Part shown: one piece after another, positions 1 to 5,377 of the stretch
Numbering within the stretch: the first letter of the stretch is position 1
Layout: each line of letters starts with the position of its first letter
DNA from: GWA1-39-11 sp964640435
Lineage (GTDB): Bacteria > Patescibacteriota > Microgenomatia > Levybacterales > GWA1-39-11
NCBI GenBank assembly: GCA_964640435.1
Contig: CAZXFJ010000053.1
Coordinates: 1-5,447 of the forward strand
Length of the DNA stretch: 5,447 nucleotides
Reading direction: 5' to 3'
Position numbers and translations under genes: made by a program
The notes under the pieces: model-generated
Told to the model about the DNA's origin: nothing
The model's database searches: none
What the model saw: the letters and a program-made list of their open reading frames with translations, nothing else

Positions 1-20
1 CAGGAGGTTTCATATAGGGA

Positions 21-48
21 ATTATACAATCTTAAAAGGATTAAACAA
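21..48 (-). promoter_or_regulatory. Sigma-70-type promoter reading off the left edge
   Basis: Read on the minus strand, a perfect -10 box TATAAT (26..21) lies 16 bases after a weak -35 box TTGTTT (48..43). It points left, away from tRNA-His. An ATG at 13..11, followed by AAA CCT CCT to the window edge, begins only 8 bases past the -10. If that ATG is real, the mRNA would be leaderless or nearly so. Only four codons are visible, so no gene is called. The bases between tRNA-His and this site are T-rich on the minus strand. Confidence 0.45.
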
Positions 49-62
49 CAAGAAAGAAAATG

Positions 63-135
63 GGTGGAAGACGGGTGCCGCCCCCGCGACCTCCAGGTCC
101 ACAACCTGGCGCTCTACTGTTGAGCTACAACCACC
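63..135 (-). tRNA. tRNA-His (GUG), structurally divergent
   Basis: The minus strand folds as a cloverleaf of normal length. It has G-1 (135), acceptor GTGGTTG (134..128), D-stem GCTC/GAGC, a perfect anticodon stem CCAGG/CCTGG with loop TTGTGGA and anticodon GTG (102..100), variable loop AGGTC, T-stem GCGGG/CCCGT, acceptor CTTCCAC (70..64) and C73 (63). G-1 opposite C73 is the bacterial tRNA-His identity pair. Two things are wrong: the acceptor has tandem U-U mismatches (5-68 and 6-67), and the T-loop reads GGCGGCA instead of TTCGAAT, losing T54, T55 and A58. The D-loop AACAGTA also has A where G18 is expected, while G19 and C56 are kept. CCA is not fully encoded: C73 is followed by CAT. It could be a real variant tRNA or a decaying copy; the intact anticodon arm favours the former. 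Confidence 0.8.
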
Positions 136-145
136 ATGTGAATAC

Positions 146-174
146 ATTTTACCAAAATTAGCTTCAAGTTTAAA
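146..174 (-). promoter_or_regulatory. Possible promoter for tRNA-His
   Basis: On the minus strand TTTAAA (174..169) is followed after 17 bases by TAAAAT (151..146). Transcription would begin near 139, a few bases before G-1 of tRNA-His at 135. The site starts just after the stop codon of the preceding protein gene (180..178). I see no hairpin terminator between that stop and the tRNA, so the tRNA may also be read through from the upstream operon. Both hexamers are weak in an AT-rich background. Confidence 0.35.
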
Positions 175-177
175 GTT

Positions 178-1383
178 TTAATTAGCTGTGAAGTTGTAGC
201 GGAATTTAATAAAGGAACATGTCTTTTGATATACTTCCACAGGTTGAATAGTTTGAAGCTGTAACGAGTCTTGTGCTTGTGGTACAACACTTTCTCCCCC
301 TGCAGCATTTCCTCCGACAGAAGCTGGTGTTACTGTAGGCTGAGTTCCGCCAAAGTTATTGTTACGACCACCAAATAGCCATGTGAATGGAGATAATAAA
401 ATGTCTATGAAGGATCTCTGTGTTTGTGCCGCAAGAACAACTTTTTTAGCATTACTTTGTGTTGTCATTGCTGTAGTTTTTGGTTGACAGTTAATTTGAC
501 TCCAAATTCTATATGTTGCTCCAGATTTAAGTTGTGGGAGTGTTAAGTTCCAAACTGATTGATAACGAACAAGATCAGATGTGCTTGAAACTACAGTTGC
601 TGGAATCGCATCAGATCTTGCAATAATTGTTGCAAGTGTATCAGCACCTTCAGCCAAGAAGAATTTTTGATCTACAATTTGAGCTTTTGATGTATCAGCG
701 CCAGTTACTTTACCAAAAGATGTAACAGTTAATGGCTTACCTGAACCAATGGATGTATATGTTATACCATCACAGGTACATGCGGCAGGGTTAAATGGCG
801 TAGGAGTAGGCGTAAATGTAGGTGTTGGACTACTCGTTGGCGTTGGACTTGATGTTGGAGTAGGTGTTTTTGTTGGTGTTAAAGTTGCACTTGGAGTTGG
901 TGTCTTAGTTGTAGTTGGAGTATTGCTTGTTTGTGGTTTTGTAGGTGTAGGCGTACTACTATTTCTTGGGGTAGGAGTACGAGATGATCCAGGAGTTGGT
1001 GTACTCGTTGATGATGGTGTTGGAGAATTGGATGGAGTTGGTGTTATACACTTAGGACCATTACAAGCATAAGGCTTGTTAGCGCCTGCATATAAACAAC
1101 TTGTGCAGCCGCACATTTTACAATAACTTTCTTGTGGAACCTCTCCAGTACCTCCATATGTTAAATGTGAACTTCCTTGACCATTCGTACATGGAATAGA
1201 TACATTTATTGTTCCAGTATTATCTGTGCTTATTTGAGCATTTTCAGCATTTGGATAACCTTGTGAAACTAAACTGTCTTTTACCGCCTGTTCATCAGCT
1301 GTTAGAGCATATGAGTAAGAAACGGATAAACCCAGAAATAAAAATGAGCTTAAAAATATTATCAATAACTTTACCTTTAACAT
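178..1383 (-). CDS. Secreted Cys-cluster protein with long Thr/Pro linker
   Basis: The protein has 401 residues and its function is not recognised. It starts with a clear signal peptide: K3/K5, a hydrophobic core at about 6-21, and likely cleavage after S-Y-A26. Residues 27-113 form a small N-terminal domain ending in a Cys cluster (C65, C88, C91, C93, C96, C107, C112) that includes C-x2-C-x-C-x2-C. Residues 114-196 are an almost pure Thr/Pro/Ser linker. Residues 202-302 (C202, C204, C299) look beta-rich, with a pattern like W278-x-L-x-L ... G288-A-T-Y-R, as in Ig/Fn3-like sandwiches. A short hydrophobic stretch (325-338) and a Gly/Ser-rich tail with C389 follow. No sortase motif or strong membrane anchor is visible. 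The ATG lies one base after the stop of the upstream TPR gene and has no Shine-Dalgarno site, which implies translational coupling. It is the last protein gene of a three-gene operon, probably a surface or secreted component. Thr/Pro linkers of this kind are common in Microgenomates envelope proteins (recollection). Confidence 0.88.
   Translation of the reverse strand: MLKVKLLIIFLSSFLFLGLSVSYSYALTADEQAVKDSLVSQGYPNAENAQISTDNTGTINVSIPCTNGQGSSHLTYGGTGEVPQESYCKMCGCTSCLYAGANKPYACNGPKCITPTPSNSPTPSSTSTPTPGSSRTPTPRNSSTPTPTKPQTSNTPTTTKTPTPSATLTPTKTPTPTSSPTPTSSPTPTFTPTPTPFNPAACTCDGITYTSIGSGKPLTVTSFGKVTGADTSKAQIVDQKFFLAEGADTLATIIARSDAIPATVVSSTSDLVRYQSVWNLTLPQLKSGATYRIWSQINCQPKTTAMTTQSNAKKVVLAAQTQRSFIDILLSPFTWLFGGRNNNFGGTQPTVTPASVGGNAAGGESVVPQAQDSLQLQTIQPVEVYQKTCSFIKFRYNFTAN
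796..1044 (-). repeat. Degenerate Thr/Pro-codon repeat (linker)
   Basis: About 250 bp of low-complexity DNA encode the Thr/Pro/Ser linker (residues 114-196) of the secreted protein. The unit is roughly ACT-CC-x-ACx, seen on the plus strand as GGTGTTGG-like steps. Synonymous codons vary between units (ACA, ACT, ACG, ACC; CCA, CCT, CCC), so this is not a fresh tandem expansion. Such linkers are usually extended, can be glycosylated, and hold a domain away from the cell surface. The opposite strand is open for about 107 codons in this stretch, giving a Gly/Val repeat that is an artefact. Confidence 0.8.
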
Positions 1384-1384
1384 A

Positions 1385-2656
1385 TTAATTTATTAATGCC
1401 AAAAAAGATGGGTCAGCTGCAAAAGCCTTAAAATACCCATTATTTTCGAAATCAGTTTTAAGTGTAGATTTTACAGCTGGGTTTAATGATATTGCTTCCT
1501 GAAGTAGAGGAATAATTTGAGCAGTATTTATATTTGAGAATGAATATGTGTTTGCGAGTTGATATTCATATATACCCTTCCAAGCATTTTGCATATCGAC
1601 CCCAACAATCGTATTGTCATTTGAAACCTTATTTATAGCATCCTTAAACATGTTTATGGATTCATCATATTTTTTATTGGCACGCAAAACTATCCCAAAC
1701 ATATACATATTTCTTGTAATTCTAGGGTTTGCGGCTAATGCTTTATTTAGATTATCTATCCCTTCATCATTTTTACCTGACATGGCAAGTGCATATCCAT
1801 AAGCACCGAGAGCAGGAGAAAATGTTGGACTTGCTTCAATAGCTTGACGCCCAAGCTCTACCGCTTCATTTATCCTCCATTGGCTACGAGCAGCAGTTGA
1901 TGCGGCAGATAATGCCTCAGCTTTTGTTCCTGCGTCAATCCCTGGCTGAATTGATGCTTTAATATATGTTTGCTTGGCTGATTCAAAGTCATTTGCCATA
2001 AATTCAGCATTACCTTTTTCAATTAGGATCTGAGGGTTGTTTGGTTCAAGGCTCGCTGCAGTTTCGTACGCTTTTTTAGAATCGTTATTTTTGCCTAAAA
2101 ATTGTAATACATGTCCATAATGAAACCAGGCAGCGGGGGAGCTCGGATATAGTCTTACTGCTTTCTCATAATATTCACGGGCTTTTTCGTATTCTCCAGC
2201 TGATTCATAAGCATAACCAACAGAAAGTAAGACATCTATGTTATTAGGGTCTGTTTTAAGTGCTTGCTGAATGTATTGCTGCGATTGTTCTAGTGCTTGT
2301 TTTTCAGAACCATTTTGATTTCCTTGGGAGGCAATTGCATTTATTACGCCACTATTCAATGCAGCATTTGTTTTATTACTGTTTAAAGCCTTTTTTGCTA
2401 TATCTTCTGCTTTCTCATAGTCTCCTGCAGAAAATGCGGTGTTATATTCTGCGTTTACAGCAGCAGGTGTTTGATTTTTAGCAAATAAAGAAACCCCTCC
2501 AAGAATAATAACAATAAGAACCAAGGCGCCACCGATACCGAGTAGAATTTTCTTATCAATTTTGGGCATACCACTTTTTTTATCAGGTCGATCTTGAATA
2601 CTACTTACTGGTACTTCTGTTTGGGCAGCAACTGAATTTACTTTTTGATCTTCCAT
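1385..2656 (-). CDS. Signal-anchored TPR-repeat protein
   Basis: From the ATG at 2656 the protein has 423 residues. A polar tail (1-36) ending in D34-K35-K36 precedes one membrane helix (about 37-59). By the positive-inside rule the rest lies outside the cytoplasm. The outer part is alpha-helical tetratricopeptide repeats. Clear units lie at about 68-96 (A-E-Y-N-T-A-F...G-D-Y-E-K-A), 138-171 (G147-Y-A-Y...G154-E-Y-E-K-A...P171), 172-205 and 206-240, with weaker ones to about 340. TPRs bind proteins, so it may be a scaffold for the two flanking exported proteins; that is inference. Start choice: a TTG at 2671 lies 9 bases after AGGAG (2685..2681) and would add five residues, overlapping the upstream gene by 11 bases. 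I prefer the ATG because it sits four bases after the upstream TAA in the AAATTATG-like context that precedes most starts here. The downstream gene follows after one base. Confidence 0.9.
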   Translation of the reverse strand: MEDQKVNSVAAQTEVPVSSIQDRPDKKSGMPKIDKKILLGIGGALVLIVIILGGVSLFAKNQTPAAVNAEYNTAFSAGDYEKAEDIAKKALNSNKTNAALNSGVINAIASQGNQNGSEKQALEQSQQYIQQALKTDPNNIDVLLSVGYAYESAGEYEKAREYYEKAVRLYPSSPAAWFHYGHVLQFLGKNNDSKKAYETAASLEPNNPQILIEKGNAEFMANDFESAKQTYIKASIQPGIDAGTKAEALSAASTAARSQWRINEAVELGRQAIEASPTFSPALGAYGYALAMSGKNDEGIDNLNKALAANPRITRNMYMFGIVLRANKKYDESINMFKDAINKVSNDNTIVGVDMQNAWKGIYEYQLANTYSFSNINTAQIIPLLQEAISLNPAVKSTLKTDFENNGYFKAFAADPSFLALIN

Positions 2657-2660
2657 AATT

Positions 2661-3470
2661 TTATAGAGCAAACAATAGAGCTCCTACTATTACCATAATT
2701 ACTGCACCTGCTCCAAGTGTTATTGTTGTGCTTATTTCACCAGTTGGTGGAACAGTTGGAGCAACGGTTGGTGTAGGTGTTGTTGCAACACTACAACATG
2801 AAGCCTGTGATGGAGAAGCTTGACATGCAGCAGTTGCTGCCGGCAAGGAACAGTTTCCTTGACCACTAGCACTTGTTGCACAAACATATCCTGATTGACA
2901 TTGTGAAGAGTCTGTACATGGTGATCCACAAGCAACTTGAGGAATAGGAGTTGCGGTAGGTGGAGGAGTATCAACAGCTGCATCTACTTTACAAAGAAGT
3001 GTATTTGAACCAGCAGCACCAGCAGTTCCACAAGAATTAACTGCAGCAATATCACACTTATATGTGAATCCATCTTTTACATCAAAAATTTTGTTTGTAA
3101 CGGATGCATCAACTTGCTCATTGGCAATGCTTGTTCCGTCATCTACTTGAGTAATAGTAACTTGATATTTTGTTGCACCCTGAATTGATGTCCAAGAGCA
3201 ACCTGCTTGAGTAAAATTGCACTGATCTCCTACACAGTTTGGGAAATCGATTTTTACATTCTGAACTTGAGCTGGAAGTGCACAGTTTGCCTGATTTGTT
3301 CCCACTGACTGACCAGCACCAGCAGTTGGAATTGCTGTAGGATTAGCGTTGGTATTGTCTGCGTTTGATCGTGTATCTTGCTGACTCTGGAGAAGGTATA
3401 AGGATAATCCCATTACACCAATTAAAGCGATAATTACTGCTCCGATTATTAATAAAGTCTTTTGATTCAT
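2661..3470 (-). CDS. Membrane-anchored Fn3-like / Dickkopf-like Cys-rich protein
   Basis: The protein has 269 residues and no known function. The N-terminal hydrophobic segment (about 5-27, after K4) is a signal anchor or uncleaved signal, followed by Q-S-Q-Q-D-T-R-S, a polar run I associate with Microgenomates exported proteins. Residues 64-164 look like a fibronectin type III fold: P66-A-Q-V...C91-S-W...A99-T-K-Y-Q-V-T-I...Y137-K-C-D-I-A-A-V-N, with extra Cys (63, 79, 84, 91, 139, 147, 160) likely forming disulfides. After a Pro/Thr spacer, residues 181-226 carry eight Cys in a Dickkopf N-terminal-like pattern (C-x3-C-x5-C-x5-C, then C207, C216, C225, C226). A second Pro/Thr spacer leads to V-P-P-T-G (240-244) and a C-terminal hydrophobic helix (about 250-269) with no basic tail. 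It is the first gene of the three-gene operon, and its promoter lies directly upstream. A surface adhesin or structural role is likely but inferred. Confidence 0.88.
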   Translation of the reverse strand: MNQKTLLIIGAVIIALIGVMGLSLYLLQSQQDTRSNADNTNANPTAIPTAGAGQSVGTNQANCALPAQVQNVKIDFPNCVGDQCNFTQAGCSWTSIQGATKYQVTITQVDDGTSIANEQVDASVTNKIFDVKDGFTYKCDIAAVNSCGTAGAAGSNTLLCKVDAAVDTPPPTATPIPQVACGSPCTDSSQCQSGYVCATSASGQGNCSLPAATAACQASPSQASCCSVATTPTPTVAPTVPPTGEISTTITLGAGAVIMVIVGALLFAL

Positions 3471-3494
3471 AGCAAGATAAACTCTGCTGCTCTT

Positions 3495-3508
3495 TTATCA
3501 TATGATAA
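3495..3508. promoter_or_regulatory. 14-bp perfect palindrome, possible operator
   Basis: TTATCATATGATAA reads the same on both strands. It covers the -10 box of the surface-operon promoter and ends 25 bases before that operon's ATG. A dimeric repressor bound here would block RNA polymerase. Being AT-rich and containing the -10, it could also be chance. I cannot assign it to a regulator family. Confidence 0.4.
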
Positions 3509-3526
3509 TAAATCTTTACACGTCAA
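3497..3526 (-). promoter_or_regulatory. Sigma-70 promoter of the surface-protein operon
   Basis: On the minus strand TTGACG (3526..3521) is followed after 18 bases by TATGAT (3502..3497). Transcription should begin near 3490, giving a leader of about 20 bases before the ATG at 3470. The -35 differs from consensus at one base and the -10 at one base, making this the best promoter in the window. It is the only promoter I found for the three genes that follow. Confidence 0.7.
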
Positions 3527-3579
3527 GCGCAATATAGCTTTTCTTACACAGGATTACCTTCCTGATCAATTTTGATATA

Positions 3580-3610
3580 TTACTTTCGTATTTTATTCGG
3601 TTTACTTTCG
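3580..3610 (+). repeat. Two direct copies of TTACTTTCG
   Basis: TTACTTTCG occurs at 3580-3588 and again at 3602-3610, 22 bp from start to start, about two helical turns. The second copy overlaps the proposed -35 of dinB. Same-face spacing would suit a regulator binding twice, but the copies are short and may be chance in an AT-rich spacer. Confidence 0.3.
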
Positions 3611-3629
3611 ATTAATATTCAATTATATT
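3601..3629 (+). promoter_or_regulatory. Candidate dinB promoter (leaderless)
   Basis: TTTACT (3601-3606) is followed after 17 bases by TATATT (3624-3629). The usual distance from the -10 places the start of transcription at or next to the A of the dinB ATG (3636). No Shine-Dalgarno sequence precedes that ATG, which fits a leaderless mRNA. No LexA-type operator is apparent, so SOS control cannot be claimed. Confidence 0.4.
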
Positions 3630-3635
3630 ATTCAT

Positions 3636-4862
3636 ATGCTTCGAACGATCCTTCATATAGATTTTGATTCTTTCTTTGCTTCATGCGAACAACACTTCAA
3701 CCCAAATCTTCGAGGAAAACCAATTGGAGTAACTGCTGAAAACGGAAGAAATGCTGTTATTGCTGCATCTCGTGAAGCAAAGAAACGAGGCGTAAAGAGT
3801 CCTAATACAACCTGGGAAGCAAAAAGAATTTGTCCTGAAATTGAATTTGTTAAAGCGGACTTTGAAAGATATCTTGAGATAACAAAAAAGTTACTTCAAA
3901 TCTCAAATCGTTATTCCCCGGTTGTAGAATTATTTTCTCTCGACGAGGTATTTATTGATCTTACTCCAGTTTTAAATTTATACCCCTCTCCTCTATTTGT
4001 TGCGGAAGATTTTAAAAAACATTTAAAAGAAGAGGTTGGAGATGCAATTACAGTTTCTATTGGTATCTCATCTAACAAGCTAGTCGCAAAACTTGCCACA
4101 AGCCTTAATAAACCAGACGGAATAGGAATGATAGATAAGAATAATAAGGCCAATGTTTTTGCAGGACTTAAGTTAACGGATATTATGGGTATTGGGCATG
4201 GATATGAAAGACGCCTCAACATGATGGGCATTTTCACTTTTAAAGAGCTTGAGAACTATCCTATGTATTTACTTAAAGCAGAATTTGGAAATGTAGCTTC
4301 ACAAAATCTTAAGGCTCTTTCTATGGGAATCGATGAGTCACCGGTTGTTTCATACTTAGAAGAAATTGAAACAAAATCAGTAGGTCGAAATTATTGTTTG
4401 CCTAAAAATGAATATAATCAAGAAAAGGTTCTGAAAAATATTTATGAGCTATGTGAGGAAATTGCAGTAAAACTTAGAAGACTTAAAATGCGTGCTCGAA
4501 CAATTGGCCTATTCTTACGAGGAAATGAATCTTATGGTCAGCGAAGAACGATCATTAACTATACAAATCTTGGAAAAGAGATTTTTGAGGTTTGTTCAAA
4601 TCTATATAATCAATGGAATCCTGAATATGTAAGACAGATTAGTATTTACTCGTCTAATTTAATTGAAGAGAAATATACCACAATTTCTATGTTTGATCCC
4701 CCAAAAAAAGAAGTTGTCACAAGACTTATTGATCAAGTTAATGATAGGTTTGGTCATCACACTTTAAGACGAGGGTATTTAACTGATGCACCCAAACTTC
4801 ATACTAAGCCCAATGGATTTATGGCTGATCGCTGGCAGAGAGAAGAATTAAGGAAATGGTAA
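3636..4862 (+). CDS. dinB: Y-family DNA polymerase (DinB / Pol IV type)
   Basis: This is a translesion DNA polymerase that copies past damaged bases at low fidelity, without proofreading. It has 408 residues, longer than E. coli DinB (351). The palm begins H7-I-D9-F-D11-S-F-F14. D9 with D103-E104 (S-L-D-E-V-F-I-D) are the expected metal-binding carboxylates, and F14 occupies the sugar steric-gate position. The finger motif reads A44-S-R-E-A-K-K-R-G-V-K-S, with Arg46 where DinB usually has Tyr. Next come the S141-I-G-I-S-S-N-K-L-V-A-K block (140-166), the thumb helix-hairpin-helix (I183-M-G-I-G), and the little finger from about 246 (K-S-V-G-R). The C-terminal part has I350-S-M-F-D, a plausible sliding-clamp motif, then R-F-G-x3-L-R-R-G as in UmuC/UvrX-type tails. 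All catalytic residues are present, so it should be active. The ATG has no Shine-Dalgarno site. The HNH nuclease gene follows after 13 bp on the same strand. Confidence 0.96.
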   Translation: MLRTILHIDFDSFFASCEQHFNPNLRGKPIGVTAENGRNAVIAASREAKKRGVKSPNTTWEAKRICPEIEFVKADFERYLEITKKLLQISNRYSPVVELFSLDEVFIDLTPVLNLYPSPLFVAEDFKKHLKEEVGDAITVSIGISSNKLVAKLATSLNKPDGIGMIDKNNKANVFAGLKLTDIMGIGHGYERRLNMMGIFTFKELENYPMYLLKAEFGNVASQNLKALSMGIDESPVVSYLEEIETKSVGRNYCLPKNEYNQEKVLKNIYELCEEIAVKLRRLKMRARTIGLFLRGNESYGQRRTIINYTNLGKEIFEVCSNLYNQWNPEYVRQISIYSSNLIEEKYTTISMFDPPKKEVVTRLIDQVNDRFGHHTLRRGYLTDAPKLHTKPNGFMADRWQREELRKW

Positions 4863-4875
4863 TTACTCATTAATT

Positions 4876-5310
4876 ATGAAAAATTGTAAAAACTGCGGCA
4901 AAGATAAACCTCTACAAGAATTTAATTTTAGAAATTTATCTAAGGGAACAAGATCGTCTAATTGCAAGATTTGCTCAAGAAGGTTCGTACGAAATCATTA
5001 TTATAAAAATAGACTTTATTACATAAAAAAGGCAAAAGAAAGAAATAAGGCTAGAAGACTTGAAATAAAGAAATGGGTATGGAGCTATTTAAACAACAAT
5101 AGCTGCGTGGATTGTGGAGAAAATGATCCAATTGTTTTGGAGTTTGACCATATGTTTGATAAAATATCAGCTATATCACGCATGCATCGCAATTTTTCCT
5201 TAAATGCAGTGATAAAGGAGATTGAAAAGTGTCAAATTCGCTGTGCGAATTGTCACCGAAGGAAAACTGCCAAAGAGCGTGGTTGGCATCAAAAAGTTAA
5301 GCCTTTGTAG
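4876..5310 (+). CDS. Small HNH endonuclease with N-terminal zinc ribbon
   Basis: The protein has 144 residues. C4-x2-C7 and C30-x2-C33 form a likely N-terminal zinc ribbon, followed by a strongly basic helix region (about 35-66) suited to DNA binding. The HNH fold comes next: C77-V-D-C80, then L-E-F-D91-H92, then K-C-Q-I-R-C123-A-N-C126-H127-R-R-K. C77/C80/C123/C126 should hold a structural zinc, and H92 with N125 and H127 match the catalytic and metal positions of the family. It should nick or cut DNA, but the target is unknown. Families like this occur as free-standing homing-type nucleases, in phages and as chromosomal genes. It is co-oriented with dinB, 13 bp downstream, with no visible promoter or Shine-Dalgarno site of its own, so co-transcription is likely. 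The last codons (Lys-Pro-Leu) and the TAG stop (5308-5310) lie within the 5' end of tRNA-Arg. Confidence 0.93.
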   Translation: MKNCKNCGKDKPLQEFNFRNLSKGTRSSNCKICSRRFVRNHYYKNRLYYIKKAKERNKARRLEIKKWVWSYLNNNSCVDCGENDPIVLEFDHMFDKISAISRMHRNFSLNAVIKEIEKCQIRCANCHRRKTAKERGWHQKVKPL

Positions 5311-5372
5311 CTCAACGGATAGAGTGCTGGTCTTCGGAACCAGTGATGAGAGTTCGATTCTCTCCAAAGGCG
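5301..5372 (+). tRNA. tRNA-Arg (UCG)
   Basis: This is a canonical cloverleaf. It has acceptor GCCTTTG/CAAAGGC with seven perfect pairs, D-stem GCTC/GAGT with loop AACGGATA containing G18-G19, anticodon stem CTGGT/ACCAG with loop CTTCGGA and anticodon TCG (5334-5336), variable loop TGAT, T-stem GAGAG/CTCTC with loop TTCGATT, and discriminator G73. It reads CGA codons. CCA is not encoded (CAT follows), so the end must be added by a nucleotidyltransferase. Its first ten bases overlap the 3' end of the HNH nuclease gene, and a GIY-YIG gene starts five bases after it. No clear promoter lies immediately upstream, so it may depend on read-through from dinB or on a site inside the HNH gene. Confidence 0.97.
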
Positions 5373-5377
5373 CATTA

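Noticed and set aside
1..123. Plus-strand frame open from the left edge to TGA at 121-123, with a plausible helical-looking first 20 residues (V-S-Y-R-E-L-Y-N-L-K...)
   Set aside because: It would end antisense across nearly the whole of tRNA-His. A second plus frame is also open here to 179, so openness carries little weight, and a minus-strand promoter sits in the same bases. Sequence to the left could revive it.
157..187. Direct repeat AATTAGCT (157-164 and 180-187) between the secreted-protein stop and tRNA-His
   Set aside because: Eight AT-rich bases with no hairpin or T-run; this is expected by chance and does not form a terminator or attachment site.
114..308. 64-codon minus-strand ORF
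   Set aside because: It lies out of frame inside the 3' end of the secreted-protein gene, crosses the intergenic spacer and runs into tRNA-His; no domain or signal is visible.
749..1072. 107-codon plus-strand ORF rich in Gly-Val
   Set aside because: It is the reverse of the Thr/Pro linker: ACx-CCx codons read backwards give GGx and GTx/GTG-like codons, producing a false repeat protein.
2669..2685. TTG start at 2671 with AGGAG 9 bases upstream for the TPR gene
   Set aside because: The AGGAG also encodes Val-Gly-Ala codons of the upstream gene, other starts in the window lack such sites, and the ATG at 2656 fits the common start context. It remains possible.
2732..2983. 83-codon minus-strand ORF rich in Leu, His and Gln
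   Set aside because: It is a frame-shifted reading of the Cys-rich and Pro/Thr part of the Fn3/Dickkopf-like gene, which has clear domain structure in its own frame.
3644..3656. TTCGAACGATCC-like bases at the start of dinB, considered as a LexA box
   Set aside because: Only one half of the Gram-positive type CGAAC...GTTCG site is present, it lies inside the coding region, and the second half is missing.
3911..4237. 108-codon minus-strand ORF
   Set aside because: It is antisense to the conserved palm and thumb region of dinB and shows no recognisable motif.
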